In this document: positions 6,801 through 15,006 of the stretch, piece after piece | How the letters are laid out: every line of letters starts with the position of its first letter | How positions within the stretch are numbered: the first letter of the stretch is position 1 | DNA from: a virus | Strand: one strand, 5' to 3' | IMG/VR virus record: IMGVR_UViG_3300020472_000154 | Span: 1 to 25,287 of that record | Length of the DNA stretch: 25,287 nucleotides | The notes under the pieces: model-generated | What the model was told of the DNA's origin: nothing | The model's database searches: none | What the model saw: the letters and a program-made list of their open reading frames with translations, nothing else | Translations under genes and position numbers: made by a program

Positions 6801-7351
6801 TGCTGATTGTTTATTATTGTTTTTACATGAGAATCTAATACTAAACAATCATCATTGAATAATTGTATATTTTCTATTTTATATGTTCGTCTTATTACAC
6901 TTATAAATTCAATAATACTATGTAACTGTTGACCGTTTGCACAAGCCCAACCTGTTCTATCGTTAGTGCATCTGATCCAATCGTTTTCAACAGGATCTCC
7001 CCACCAAGTTCTCCATATACCATTTGCATCTTCATGTAACGGACCTGGGTTAATTAATTCTACTAATACTGTGTTAGCATCATGATCGCCTTTTAAACAT
7101 TTTAATGGCAATTGATGTTGTACAATAGCACCATCTTCGCCTATAATAAAATGAGCACCATCATTTGTTGTACCTTGTTGATAATATATTGCTTGTCCTA
7201 ATGCATTTAATACACCATTACTAGTACGTAATTTTATAGAATTAGCTTCTTGATCTGATAACATATCGTCAGGCGGAGAATATGCTCCCTTAACCCAATC
7301 ACGTTTATCAGGAGATATCCAAAGTCTGTGTTCATGAAATTTATACTTCAT
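6788..7351 (-). CDS. N-acetylmuramoyl-L-alanine amidase-like (Amidase_2/PGRP fold) protein
   Basis: A 187-aa protein whose centre, DGAHFIIGEDGAIVQHQL followed by DANTVLVELINPGPL, matches the core of Amidase_2/T7-lysozyme domains (sHyvIgxdGxIyQ...vGIEl.NpG). These zinc enzymes cleave the peptide stem from peptidoglycan. The zinc ligands are doubtful. The position usually holding the first His (IVIHHTA) reads IKLRTSNG, and no clear distal H...C/D pair is seen; SHVKTIIN near the C-terminus is the only candidate. It could be a non-catalytic binder or a derived enzyme. There is no signal peptide. The start overlaps the DUF6356-like gene by 11 bp. Confidence 0.55.
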   Translation of the reverse strand: MKYKFHEHRLWISPDKRDWVKGAYSPPDDMLSDQEANSIKLRTSNGVLNALGQAIYYQQGTTNDGAHFIIGEDGAIVQHQLPLKCLKGDHDANTVLVELINPGPLHEDANGIWRTWWGDPVENDWIRCTNDRTGWACANGQQLHSIIEFISVIRRTYKIENIQLFNDDCLVLDSHVKTIINNQQWQK

Positions 7352-7604
7352 CAGTAAATTTAATTTGTTTCCATATCTCTAAATTCGGTAGTGCTTTATT
7401 CAATCTTTTTAACATATCTATTTGCCATTGTATCATATCAAACCCGTATAAGAACGGAAAAAAGCTATGTACAAAGGCGGCAAAAGTTGCGTATGCTAAA
7501 AACATTGTTTCTTTTAATCCTAACCACATGTGCTTAAAATAATCGCTAACTTTGACAGCTTTAGTACTGCCACTTGCTAACTTTGCTTCCTTCAAATGAC
7601 CCAT
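7341..7604 (-). CDS. DUF6356-like small membrane protein
   Basis: An 87-aa protein. After a polar N-terminus it reads VSDYFKHMWLGLKETMFLAY (residues ~19-38), then ATFAAFVHSFFPFLYG, then IDMLKRLNKAL. The pattern of Y-x-x-H-M, a hydrophobic helix and a VHxxFPFL motif agrees with what I remember of DUF6356, a family of unknown function in alphaproteobacteria and marine phages. The ATG at 7604 is chosen because AGGAG lies seven bases upstream. It overlaps the C-terminal codons of the ANL enzyme by 44 bp. Confidence 0.6.
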   Translation of the reverse strand: MGHLKEAKLASGSTKAVKVSDYFKHMWLGLKETMFLAYATFAAFVHSFFPFLYGFDMIQWQIDMLKRLNKALPNLEIWKQIKFTDEV

Positions 7605-8571
7605 CACTAAACTCCTGTGTTCGATCTATTTTTCGTAGATTATTATCTACTTTTATTTCTTGTACTTTATGATATCTAACTTTAGGTATCTCTCCTAAAT
7701 CTAATTTAGATTTACTTAATGTGCCTGTGTAGTATATTGTACAATAACCATTTACTTGTCTGCATAATGCTAAATCTGCACCAGCACTTACTACTTTACG
7801 TTCTATTTGTTCTGGATAAACACGTATACCACATTCACCCATTTTAAACATATTCAATTCACGGCCTACTAACTTATATCCGTTATCTGTTTCTTCTACT
7901 AAATCTCCACTACGCCAAGGTCTATCTTGTACTTTCCAACGTGCTATGATTTGTCCATCTTCTATATGTACTTCGCAATCTGGATTGCTATCTAATGTAT
8001 AAGTGTTTGCAACTTCACTCATTAATACATTAGGAGGTACTTCTGTTGCACCATAAACATTGTAAACACTTTGAGCACCTTTGCTACGTAAATCTTCTAA
8101 GCAACCATCAGCAGTATAATCACTTCCAACAATGCATTGTTCATAACTGCTTAAATCTAAAGTGGCCCAACGCCTGTGCTTATGTAATACACGCCACATA
8201 TTAGGAAGTATTAATCCGTGTGTAGGTCTTATTTCATGCACACGATCTATAAAACGAGGCGATACATCTGTTTCTATATATAAATCACAATTAGCTAATA
8301 TACAAGGATATAAACTCATTGTAGTAAATGCTATGCCTCTTGTACTGTATAAACTTAACATTTTACTTCTATCTGTTAAGCCAAACCAATCAGCATTAAA
8401 TTTACTAATATGTTCAATTACTTCCGGGGAATGTGTTACAGAATGAGGATGTCCTGTTGTACCACTTGTAGTACAAGTAACTTCCATGTTTTCTATTTTT
8501 TCTATTATGTGACTTCTGAAATGATCGTTGTCACTTTCTAGGTACGGGGTTCCGTCTATGTATATTTCCAT
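7561..8571 (-). CDS. Minimal ANL-superfamily adenylating enzyme
   Basis: A 336-aa AMP-forming ligase of the acyl-CoA synthetase/NRPS-adenylation superfamily. Core motifs in order are TTSGTTGHPHS (A3, residues 34-44), YGATE (A5, 173-177), WRSGDLVE (A7, 219-226), GRELNMFKMGECGIRVYPEQ (A8, 236-255) and NLRKIDR (A10, Lys314). It is far shorter than the usual 500-600 aa. The 150-200 residues normally before A3 are missing, yet the C-terminal subdomain with its catalytic Lys is kept. Such enzymes activate a carboxylic acid as an acyl-adenylate. No carrier-protein gene is visible, so the acceptor may be CoA, an amine or a host carrier. It lies 16 bp downstream of the halogenase. Confidence 0.85.
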   Translation of the reverse strand: MEIYIDGTPYLESDNDHFRSHIIEKIENMEVTCTTSGTTGHPHSVTHSPEVIEHISKFNADWFGLTDRSKMLSLYSTRGIAFTTMSLYPCILANCDLYIETDVSPRFIDRVHEIRPTHGLILPNMWRVLHKHRRWATLDLSSYEQCIVGSDYTADGCLEDLRSKGAQSVYNVYGATEVPPNVLMSEVANTYTLDSNPDCEVHIEDGQIIARWKVQDRPWRSGDLVEETDNGYKLVGRELNMFKMGECGIRVYPEQIERKVVSAGADLALCRQVNGYCTIYYTGTLSKSKLDLGEIPKVRYHKVQEIKVDNNLRKIDRTQEFSDGSFEGSKVSKWQY

Positions 8572-8587
8572 TATTCAATTACGTAGT

Positions 8588-10294
8588 TCATGATGCCTTT
8601 AGATACTTATGTTGAACACCTGTCATTTGATGAGCGTCTTCTAATATCTCATGTGGTTCAGCACCGTCATACAAATGGTCTCTGGAATATTCATACACAT
8701 TTGGTGCATACTTGGCAATAGCTGTTTGTTTTTCTTTGAGATATTTGAAATCAATCTCTGCCAGAGGTAGAATGTCAGGATCTATGTTCAGTTTGCAAAT
8801 ATCATCGTCCCACCTATCCAAATAACGGTGTTGCTGAGCCCATTGATAATCCAAATAAATGTTTCTTCCTAGATATGATCTAGGTGACTTATACCAATCC
8901 CAATTCCTTTGTATGTGATCATTTGCCAATCCATATTCTCCCCACTTTTGCCACAGTGGATGATCTCTACGTTTTGAAAGTGTGTAATGAAAACTCACAA
9001 AGTCTGCTGTCTGATTTTCTAACTTTTGTACCTGTCTTGAATATGCTCTTTTGGTAAAATCAGTGATGATTCCACCTTTGTATTTGTTCAGTGCTTTGTC
9101 CAACAATTCCATGCCACTCTGTGCAATGTATATTGAATTGGCTTCCATTGGATCAATGAAACCTTGAGCCATGCCAATGCCACAAACATTTTTTGTCCAT
9201 GCTTGATCAAAATAACCCTGCTCCCATTGTATAAGTTTAGGATCTCTGAGCATTTTGTATCCATCCCAATATCGTATAAAACGTTCACGAGCTGAATCTG
9301 GGTCTTCTGAGTTTTTATCAAATATATAACCAGAACCCATTCTACTGTATAATGTAATAATAAAATTCCAGCCATTTGCTTGTGCATACGACTGTGTGTA
9401 CGGTCGCATTTCTGTTTTAGGATCATTGTATGCAATAGGACATACCCACGCAGATTGTGTGGGCAAGTGTTCCATGGCATTCCATTTTTCTTCCATTGTT
9501 TTCATTATTATACGATTAAATCCTGTGCAATCCAGAAATAAATCGCCGCCAATGGTTCTACCATCACGTAACTGTAATGATGTAACATAACCATCTTCGT
9601 CTTTATGAATGTGTTCAACGTGTCCTTCTGTGTGTTTAACACCCAGAGGCATCGCAACTTGATTTCTAACAATCAAAGGAAAACGTTCAGCATCTACATG
9701 CCAAGCATACGAATGCCAATCACCCAATAAAAAATCGCCATTGTTATCATAAGGTGATTTATTATTGACAGCCAATTGATATTGTTCTGTTACATGATCA
9801 GATGTTTCCCACCATTTGTATTTGCCCTGTCTAACTAATTCTAGCCAATAATCATAACTCTTATGATCTATTCCAAATGTGTTATCTGAATCATAAAAGA
9901 AATCATCTTTCTTAAGACTGCCATAATAAGAATTTTTAAATGCTTTGTCACGCCATGTGTATGAAAAAGCATAATATTGTTGTTCAGTGATGTCACAGTC
10001 CCAGTGATTTTGCACACGTGGCATGGGCTTTTCTGTGTTCCATGCACCAAACATATTACCAAGTTTGTATATACTGTGTGTGCCTTGCATCCATTTCTTT
10101 TCATCGACATCCAGCCATTCTAGCATGTCGCCGAGTTGAGGTATGGTGCTCTCTCCTACTCCTAAAATTGGAACATACGGAGACTCTACTAATTCTACAC
10201 TTAACTCTGGGTGCTTCTTTTTCATTGTGGCCGCTGTAAACCAGCCGATCACCCCACCACCTAATATTGTAATTGATTTAATTTCTTTTTTCAT
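8588..10294 (-). CDS. Flavin-dependent (tryptophan-type) halogenase
   Basis: A 568-aa protein of the FAD-dependent tryptophan halogenase family, close to full length. The N-terminal FAD loop is LGGGVIGWFT (residues 11-20). VGESTIPQLGDMLEWL is the family-typical second motif, and THSIYKLG holds Lys77, equivalent to the catalytic Lys79 of PrnA. DPMEANSIY holds Glu384, equivalent to PrnA Glu346. The WxWxIP signature is altered to WNFIITL (309-315). Family members make hypohalous acid from reduced flavin, oxygen and halide. A cyanophage member (VirX1) has been studied and halogenates free substrates. A partner flavin reductase is not seen here. The start overlaps the preceding small gene as ATGA. 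Confidence 0.92.
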   Translation of the reverse strand: MKKEIKSITILGGGVIGWFTAATMKKKHPELSVELVESPYVPILGVGESTIPQLGDMLEWLDVDEKKWMQGTHSIYKLGNMFGAWNTEKPMPRVQNHWDCDITEQQYYAFSYTWRDKAFKNSYYGSLKKDDFFYDSDNTFGIDHKSYDYWLELVRQGKYKWWETSDHVTEQYQLAVNNKSPYDNNGDFLLGDWHSYAWHVDAERFPLIVRNQVAMPLGVKHTEGHVEHIHKDEDGYVTSLQLRDGRTIGGDLFLDCTGFNRIIMKTMEEKWNAMEHLPTQSAWVCPIAYNDPKTEMRPYTQSYAQANGWNFIITLYSRMGSGYIFDKNSEDPDSARERFIRYWDGYKMLRDPKLIQWEQGYFDQAWTKNVCGIGMAQGFIDPMEANSIYIAQSGMELLDKALNKYKGGIITDFTKRAYSRQVQKLENQTADFVSFHYTLSKRRDHPLWQKWGEYGLANDHIQRNWDWYKSPRSYLGRNIYLDYQWAQQHRYLDRWDDDICKLNIDPDILPLAEIDFKYLKEKQTAIAKYAPNVYEYSRDHLYDGAEPHEILEDAHQMTGVQHKYLKAS

Positions 10295-10512
10295 ACTACC
10301 TCTGCTACTTCACTTTGTACCATTTGCAAGTACTCTCTGTCGTCATCTGACAGAACTCTATAAAACTTACTTATTGTAGGGATTATCTGTTCGCACGTTT
10401 CATAATCCCCTAATTCAAAAAAATGTTGTAATTCATCCATACGAGATTTAATTTTTTCCTCGATTGGAATCTTTTCGTTGTAACTATAGTTATCTTCTGA
10501 GTTCGTATTCAA
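10291..10512 (-). CDS. Small conserved acidic protein, coupled to the halogenase
   Basis: About 73 aa, reading EEKIKSRMDELQHFF, GDYETCEQIIPTISKFYRVL and SDDDREYLQMVQ. It is an acidic, helical protein reminiscent of a small family near the replication genes of T4-like marine phages. The start is uncertain. TTG at 10512 gives a 23-bp overlap with the GNAT gene. An ATG at 10563 would overlap it by 74 bp, and an ATG at 10452 would cut into the conserved helix. Its stop overlaps the halogenase start (ATGA), so translation of the two is probably coupled. Function unknown. Confidence 0.6.
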   Translation of the reverse strand: MNTNSEDNYSYNEKIPIEEKIKSRMDELQHFFELGDYETCEQIIPTISKFYRVLSDDDREYLQMVQSEVAEVV

Positions 10513-10903
10513 AATTATAACTTTCTGCGTTATCTTGTAGCAATGTTGCTCCGTTACGTTCATGGAACCTTTTTGCCATTTCTGTTTTAGGACTCATTGT
10601 AATTAATCTATCAACAGATCCTGCATCTATAAACAAATCACGTAATTCAAAAATAATTTCTCTACCTGCTCCTGGTTTGTTACTCCATACTGTATAGGCG
10701 ACAGCAATATCGCCATATTCTTCTTTATATTCTTCTAACTCTATTTCTGTAGTTGGAACATCTTTACAATAGCAAACACACACTACTGCTGACAAATCAT
10801 CTAGAACGTACACTTGTTTGCCTTTTCCTGTTTTATCTACATTAGGTCTAACTGGATCTTCTTTAAGAATATCCATTTCCTTTATATTAATTAATCTTAT
10901 CAT
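10490..10903 (-). CDS. GNAT-family N-acetyltransferase
   Basis: A 137-aa protein. VYVLDDLSAVVCVCYC and DIAVAYTVWSNKPGAGREI contain the central strands and the acetyl-CoA loop of GNAT proteins (K-P-G-A-G-R at the start of helix 3). MSPKTEMAKRFHERNGATLL is the typical C-terminal helix before the last strand YNFEYEL. GNATs transfer acetyl or other acyl groups to amines. The substrate is unknown; in this setting it could be a small molecule, a tRNA or a protein. The ATG at 10903 overlaps the upstream gene by 17 bp, and its ribosome binding site is weak. Confidence 0.75.
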   Translation of the reverse strand: MIRLINIKEMDILKEDPVRPNVDKTGKGKQVYVLDDLSAVVCVCYCKDVPTTEIELEEYKEEYGDIAVAYTVWSNKPGAGREIIFELRDLFIDAGSVDRLITMSPKTEMAKRFHERNGATLLQDNAESYNFEYELRR

Positions 10904-11900
10904 ACTCTTTATAATATACCTCTGGATCAAACTCTATTTCTACTACGTCATGACAAAGTTTGTCTGTATGGTATGTTTGTCTACTCCGTTCTTGTTCCAT
11001 TTTAATTAAAAACCAATCATATACTTCTTGATGGTTGTCTACTAATGCCATATTTGCGTCATAATATTTGTCTATTAAATCCGAAAATATAGAAATTTTA
11101 TGGTTTATCTTTAACCAATCGCATAACATATAATAGGCGGCTTTCTCTCTCTTTATAAAAAAATCATCATATAATATACTATAGCAGTCACACACCGGTT
11201 TGTCAATGAACAAATGCATACTATTATGACCATTAGAAAATTCATTTTCTAAATATTGCCATCTGCTCTCGTATATATCTAATAAAATCCATATGTCTCC
11301 TAGCGTTTTTAATTTACCTGCACTTATCCATTCTTCGCACATAGCACGATTTTCTTTAGTGTCCATATCTAAATCACGTAATGTAAATAAACATTCTTGT
11401 ATACCGGGTACAGGATGCTCCCATTGTTTAATAACATCTAATGTTCTATAAAAGGCGTGGTCGTTATTACCACGTGGTACTATACTTAATAACTGGTGTT
11501 TAGGATCTAGTATATTTTGCAAAATATAATTAGGGCAATGTGTTTGTGCAAACATTCTATCCCATTGATTATATTCGCTATCAGGATCATTTCTTAATAC
11601 ATCTAAGCACTTAGCCATTATACTGGAATGTGCTTCTAATTTTCCAATTCGTTTTGCATCATAATCAAATGTTGCTTTTTGCATGACATGTTCAGCATTG
11701 AATAATGGCATACTACTAATATATTCATTATTTTCAGGTATATGTCTATCAAACTGCTGAAAGAATCCTGTATGCTGTCCTAATAGATATTGTAAAAAGT
11801 TTGCACCTGCACCTCCGTCTTGTGCAAGAAACACAACTTGTTTAACTATCCTATCGACTGTCCATACACGTGGATCAATATCAAGTCTATGAGAGTTCAT
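10887..11900 (-). CDS. P-loop, sulfotransferase-like protein (tentative)
   Basis: A 337-aa soluble protein. VVFLAQDGGAGANFLQYLLG (about residues 22-41) is a strand, glycine-rich loop and helix like the 5'-phosphosulfate-binding loop of sulfotransferases. The rest is helical and rich in aromatic residues, with two Cys in KPVCDCYSILYDDFF. A protein of similar length and plan is at 20318-21298. A sulfotransferase would move a sulfuryl group from PAPS, which a marine host can supply, but the 3'-phosphate motif is not obvious. The ATG at 11900 overlaps thyX by 14 bp without a clear ribosome binding site. Confidence 0.4.
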   Translation of the reverse strand: MNSHRLDIDPRVWTVDRIVKQVVFLAQDGGAGANFLQYLLGQHTGFFQQFDRHIPENNEYISSMPLFNAEHVMQKATFDYDAKRIGKLEAHSSIMAKCLDVLRNDPDSEYNQWDRMFAQTHCPNYILQNILDPKHQLLSIVPRGNNDHAFYRTLDVIKQWEHPVPGIQECLFTLRDLDMDTKENRAMCEEWISAGKLKTLGDIWILLDIYESRWQYLENEFSNGHNSMHLFIDKPVCDCYSILYDDFFIKREKAAYYMLCDWLKINHKISIFSDLIDKYYDANMALVDNHQEVYDWFLIKMEQERSRQTYHTDKLCHDVVEIEFDPEVYYKEYDKIN

Positions 11901-12579
11901 TTGCTAAAGGAAATATTTCTGCTATAACTTTGGCACACGCATGAGCAATCTCCATGTGTTCCTTTTGCGTACCATGTCCACCACGTAATTCAATGTAATG
12001 TACCCAACTACGCAATGTACCATTCATGTATAGTCTTGTTTTGGTTAAGCCTTCAGGCAAAACAACACGAGCTTGTTCTTTAGCAATCCCGTTTTCGATA
12101 GCCCACTTGTAGGCATCTTTTGCTTCTTGTATTACTTTGTTTTGGTAGCTACTCCAAATCATTGCTAGACGTACATCTTCTTGATTATTTTCATCCAAGT
12201 CTACACTATTTTGTCTATTCTTTTTATCCTGCATACGAGCTTCACGATGTACAAACATATCACCTAATTCATTTACATCAGCATAACGTTGACTAAACTC
12301 TTGGAAACTAAAACTTCTATGTCTTACTATTTGGTGTGCAATATCTCTTGTAGTGTTTATTTCTAAACAAGCATTAACCATTTCTAGTGGTGACCAATGC
12401 TGATGTTTAATTAAATATTTTATTAATTTTTCATTTGTTTCTTTATTGTTTTGATTAGCTGGATTGCTTACTCTGGCACAATAAGCAACAAGGTCTTGAC
12501 AGTTTTCTACGTCATGCCTACTTGTTGGTACTGTGAAAAAGTCTGCTGGTTTAGTATAGCTTATTAGTTTAACTTGCAA
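11887..12579 (-). CDS. thyX: FAD-dependent thymidylate synthase ThyX
   Basis: A 230-aa flavin-dependent thymidylate synthase, which methylates dUMP to dTMP with methylene-tetrahydrofolate and NAD(P)H. The family signature RHRSFSFQEFSQRY is at residues 86-99. The C-terminal RLYMNGTLRSWVHYIELR followed by GTQKEHMEIA matches the dUMP/FAD-binding Arg and the ELR...Q.E segment. I start the gene at TTG 12579, since AGGAG lies seven bases upstream and the next codons give QVKLISYTKP. The longer frame to 12615 would run inside the upstream gene. It overlaps that gene by 11 bp. Phage ThyX is common in T4-like marine phages. Confidence 0.96.
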   Translation of the reverse strand: MQVKLISYTKPADFFTVPTSRHDVENCQDLVAYCARVSNPANQNNKETNEKLIKYLIKHQHWSPLEMVNACLEINTTRDIAHQIVRHRSFSFQEFSQRYADVNELGDMFVHREARMQDKKNRQNSVDLDENNQEDVRLAMIWSSYQNKVIQEAKDAYKWAIENGIAKEQARVVLPEGLTKTRLYMNGTLRSWVHYIELRGGHGTQKEHMEIAHACAKVIAEIFPLANELS

Positions 12580-13654
12580 AATAATTCTCCTGATTGCCTT
12601 CTCGATGTATATCAAGTGTTATGCAGTGAAGTCCACCATCCCAAAACCATCTATACTTCCAAGGTATTACTGTATAGTCACTGCCTAAAGGTTTTGGTGG
12701 TGTGTTTGAAACGTAAACATGTCCTTCATCTCTTACTAAACAATTTACGTCAAAAAACGATTCTGATATATTTCCTGTCCAATGTTCTATTTGTTTATTA
12801 ACAAATCGTAATGTTTCTATTTCTTTTAATTCATCTTGTGTTAAACTATCAAACTCTGGTTTATGTTGTATAAAATTCCAATTTGGAAATGTATCTTTAT
12901 ATAAAGTTGTTCTACTTTTACTTGTTAATGCTGTTCCGGGTCTAAGTACAGCAAATTGTCCGTCACTATGTCGACCATCTACGTATCCGCTTCTATGTAC
13001 GTCTGTATTATATTGAATACTTAATGCTTTAGCAAATGTATCAGGGCCTAAGCACTTTTCTATTTGTGGAGTTTCATGTACTGCTTCTTCAATAATAACC
13101 TTTTTGCCTAATCTAACAATACTAGGAGGAACTAAGCCCAGCCAATGATCTGTGTTAATAAATCTAACGTCATAACCATTTAAAATATATTCGTTTAATG
13201 TATTTCCCCACCATGCCATTGCTCTGTTATAACTTAAATTAACAAACAATGTTTGTCCGTATACTATAAAATTATCTCTAGGATTCATTTCAGGTACATG
13301 ATGTTTTTTACGATCTTCTCTTTTAAAATAATATCCTAATTCTTTTTTAAACTTTTCGAAGTTACCTGTACTAACAACATGTTTGTCAAATATTTCTTCA
13401 AAGTAGTCTTTATGTGTTTGCCAATTATCAAATACTTCTTTTGGACCTGGCATACAAGGTCTACGCACTAATATACCATCGTCTTCCATTATACGTTGAA
13501 ATGTATTAAGTTGTTCTTCTGTTACATTTGTTATGTTACGTAAGTTTTCTTGGTCCTTAGTATCTGTAAATATAACTTCTTCCCAGCCAGCTGGCCATGG
13601 TGCTCCTAACCATACTTCTTTGAGTGGTTGAAAACCTGTCCAGCTATTGATCAT
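12569..13654 (-). CDS. Glycine amidinotransferase-like pentein enzyme (catalytic residues present)
   Basis: A 361-aa protein of the amidinotransferase (GATM/AGAT-like) superfamily. Key residues are in order: PRDN at 125-128 (Asp127), HSDGQFAVLRPG at 229-240 (His229 and Asp231, in the HxD position), and GGLHCITLDI at 340-349 with Cys344, the nucleophile position of AGAT. AGAT moves an amidino group from arginine to glycine or other amines; related penteins hydrolyse guanidines. A shorter start is favoured: ATG 13654, with GGAG eight bases before it, overlapping the 55-aa gene by 11 bp. The paralogue at 13812-14894 lacks the Cys. The actual acceptor amine is unknown. Confidence 0.85.
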   Translation of the reverse strand: MINSWTGFQPLKEVWLGAPWPAGWEEVIFTDTKDQENLRNITNVTEEQLNTFQRIMEDDGILVRRPCMPGPKEVFDNWQTHKDYFEEIFDKHVVSTGNFEKFKKELGYYFKREDRKKHHVPEMNPRDNFIVYGQTLFVNLSYNRAMAWWGNTLNEYILNGYDVRFINTDHWLGLVPPSIVRLGKKVIIEEAVHETPQIEKCLGPDTFAKALSIQYNTDVHRSGYVDGRHSDGQFAVLRPGTALTSKSRTTLYKDTFPNWNFIQHKPEFDSLTQDELKEIETLRFVNKQIEHWTGNISESFFDVNCLVRDEGHVYVSNTPPKPLGSDYTVIPWKYRWFWDGGLHCITLDIHREGNQENYFAS

Positions 13655-13811
13655 ATTTTCTTCTCCATTCAACGTAGGCTTGTATCTTAAGCTCGTATTC
13701 GCATACTTTAGGATAATTTAAACTTAATTTACGTTCTTCTATTATACGTTTAAGCCATGCAGGATTAGCAGTACAGTCTAAATAGAATTTTTCGTAAGTT
13801 GGTCTTTCCAA
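13644..13811 (-). CDS. Small basic/aromatic protein between the two penteins (TTG start)
   Basis: A 55-aa ORF that fills the gap between the two pentein genes. It reads (M)ERPTYEKFYLDCTANPAW, then LKRIIEERKLSLNYP, and ends YVEWRRKYDQ. The TTG at 13811 directly follows the stop codon of the upstream gene, with GAGG six bases before it. It runs to a TAG at 13644, overlapping the next gene by 11 bp. It has no ATG and is soluble, basic and helix-rich. The tight fit between its neighbours and the good ribosome binding site argue that it is real. Function unknown; a partner of the pentein pair is possible. Confidence 0.6.
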   Translation of the reverse strand: MERPTYEKFYLDCTANPAWLKRIIEERKLSLNYPKVCEYELKIQAYVEWRRKYDQ

Positions 13812-14894
13812 TTAGATCCTCGTTAAGTCTGCAATGTATCCACGCAAACTATGACCCCATAGATATTTGTGTCTAAAAGGCACACTTATTAAATCTACAT
13901 TAAATGCTTTTAAAGCATCAGCTTGATCTTTATCTGTTCCCATAGTCATATAAGTTTCTCTATTAAGGGAAACGCCGTCTTGTTCAAAAGGTGTTACGCC
14001 CATTGTAAAGTTTGCCCAATATTGACAAAATGCTTGAACTTCTTTTAAAATATTTTCGTCGCCTGTTTCTATAAAACGATCTAGCCACCATTTATTACTG
14101 TTTAATTTTAACATTTCAGAAATAGCACTATTAATAAATGTATCCATTTGAGTAATATTTTTTGTTTCACGTAACCATTTTTGACTAGACATTCCATAAC
14201 TGTATACTTTAGGTATATCTAAACAAGCCTGTGGGCCTTTATCTTCATCATGTCCACTATAATGTATTAAATCTTCACGGATCCATTTAATGAAATTTTG
14301 TCCGTTATCTTCTTCTACTATTAATTCTGTACTTTCTGGCAACATACTTTTTAATATTTCTATTTGCTTTTCGTTTAGTTCTTCACTATCAGCCCAAACA
14401 GTATTGCCTAAACGTTGTACACTTTGAAAAGGAAACTTTTTAAGACTTGTATTATTAGGATCTCTTTCTACTGTTATACCACGTGATTCAAGTTTATTAA
14501 AAATACTACCATATTCAACATCTTTTTCTTCGCAAGTATATAACTTATTATTAAATAACCATAAGTCAAATCCTGGTGTCATTGGAGCATCTACGTTTGC
14601 AAGTAAATCAAACATTGTACTACTGTTTGTATTATCATCTTGCCCAGTCATGTCACCAACAATTAATTCTTTTTGTACATCGGCTGTATCAGGCTTATAA
14701 ACTGTTATACCCTGTTGGTTTAATGTTTTTTCTATACTTGCTAAATCTTCTAATACTTCTTCGCTTATACGTTTAAATATATCACGTATAGTATTAACGC
14801 CGGCATCTTCTAAATGAAACCAGTCGTCCCAAAAGTCAGGTGTATAAAAGTCTGCAAGTACACATTCTTTTAAAGTTCCATATTCGTGAAGCAT
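13812..14894 (-). CDS. Degenerate amidinotransferase-like pentein (catalytic Cys missing)
   Basis: A 360-aa protein related to the gene at 12569-13654. Its start, MLHEYGTLKECVLADF, is the typical opening strand of amidinotransferases. The C-terminus aligns without gaps: PFRHKYLWGHSLRGYIADLTR here against PWKYRWFWDGGLHCITLDIH there. At the catalytic positions His-Cys have become Arg351-Gly352. The HxDG motif is also not evident, though LIHYSGHDED may be its remnant. It is probably not a working amidinotransferase or deiminase; a regulatory or structural partner of the active paralogue, or a new activity, are possibilities. It lies 24 bp downstream of the tmRNA and has AGGA before its ATG. Confidence 0.65.
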   Translation of the reverse strand: MLHEYGTLKECVLADFYTPDFWDDWFHLEDAGVNTIRDIFKRISEEVLEDLASIEKTLNQQGITVYKPDTADVQKELIVGDMTGQDDNTNSSTMFDLLANVDAPMTPGFDLWLFNNKLYTCEEKDVEYGSIFNKLESRGITVERDPNNTSLKKFPFQSVQRLGNTVWADSEELNEKQIEILKSMLPESTELIVEEDNGQNFIKWIREDLIHYSGHDEDKGPQACLDIPKVYSYGMSSQKWLRETKNITQMDTFINSAISEMLKLNSNKWWLDRFIETGDENILKEVQAFCQYWANFTMGVTPFEQDGVSLNRETYMTMGTDKDQADALKAFNVDLISVPFRHKYLWGHSLRGYIADLTRI

Positions 14895-14961
14895 TTATAT
14901 CCTATTGTTAGTTGTAAGGTGTCACTTTTCTGTTCCGAGGCAAGTGACCAGCCCGTCAGCA

Positions 14962-15006
14962 TTATGCCGCTAAGGCGTAATCTGAAGGTGCAAAATTATC
15001 GTTTGC
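14962..15006 (-). other. tmRNA proteolysis-tag reading frame
   Basis: Fourteen sense codons starting GCA (Ala resume codon) and ending TAA encode ANDNFAPSDYALAA. The ANDNFA opening and the hydrophobic ALAA end are typical of alphaproteobacterial SsrA tags recognised by ClpXP and its adaptor. Confidence 0.9.

Noticed and set aside
9088-9480. A 130-aa minus-strand ORF inside the halogenase gene in another frame
   Set aside because: It overlaps the FAD-halogenase frame, which keeps all family motifs; the alternative frame has no domain and is rich in Cys/His/Trp from frame shift.
10452-10563. ATG 10563 as start of the small gene before the halogenase
   Set aside because: It would overlap the GNAT gene by 74 bp; TTG 10512 gives a normal overlap, though the choice remains uncertain.
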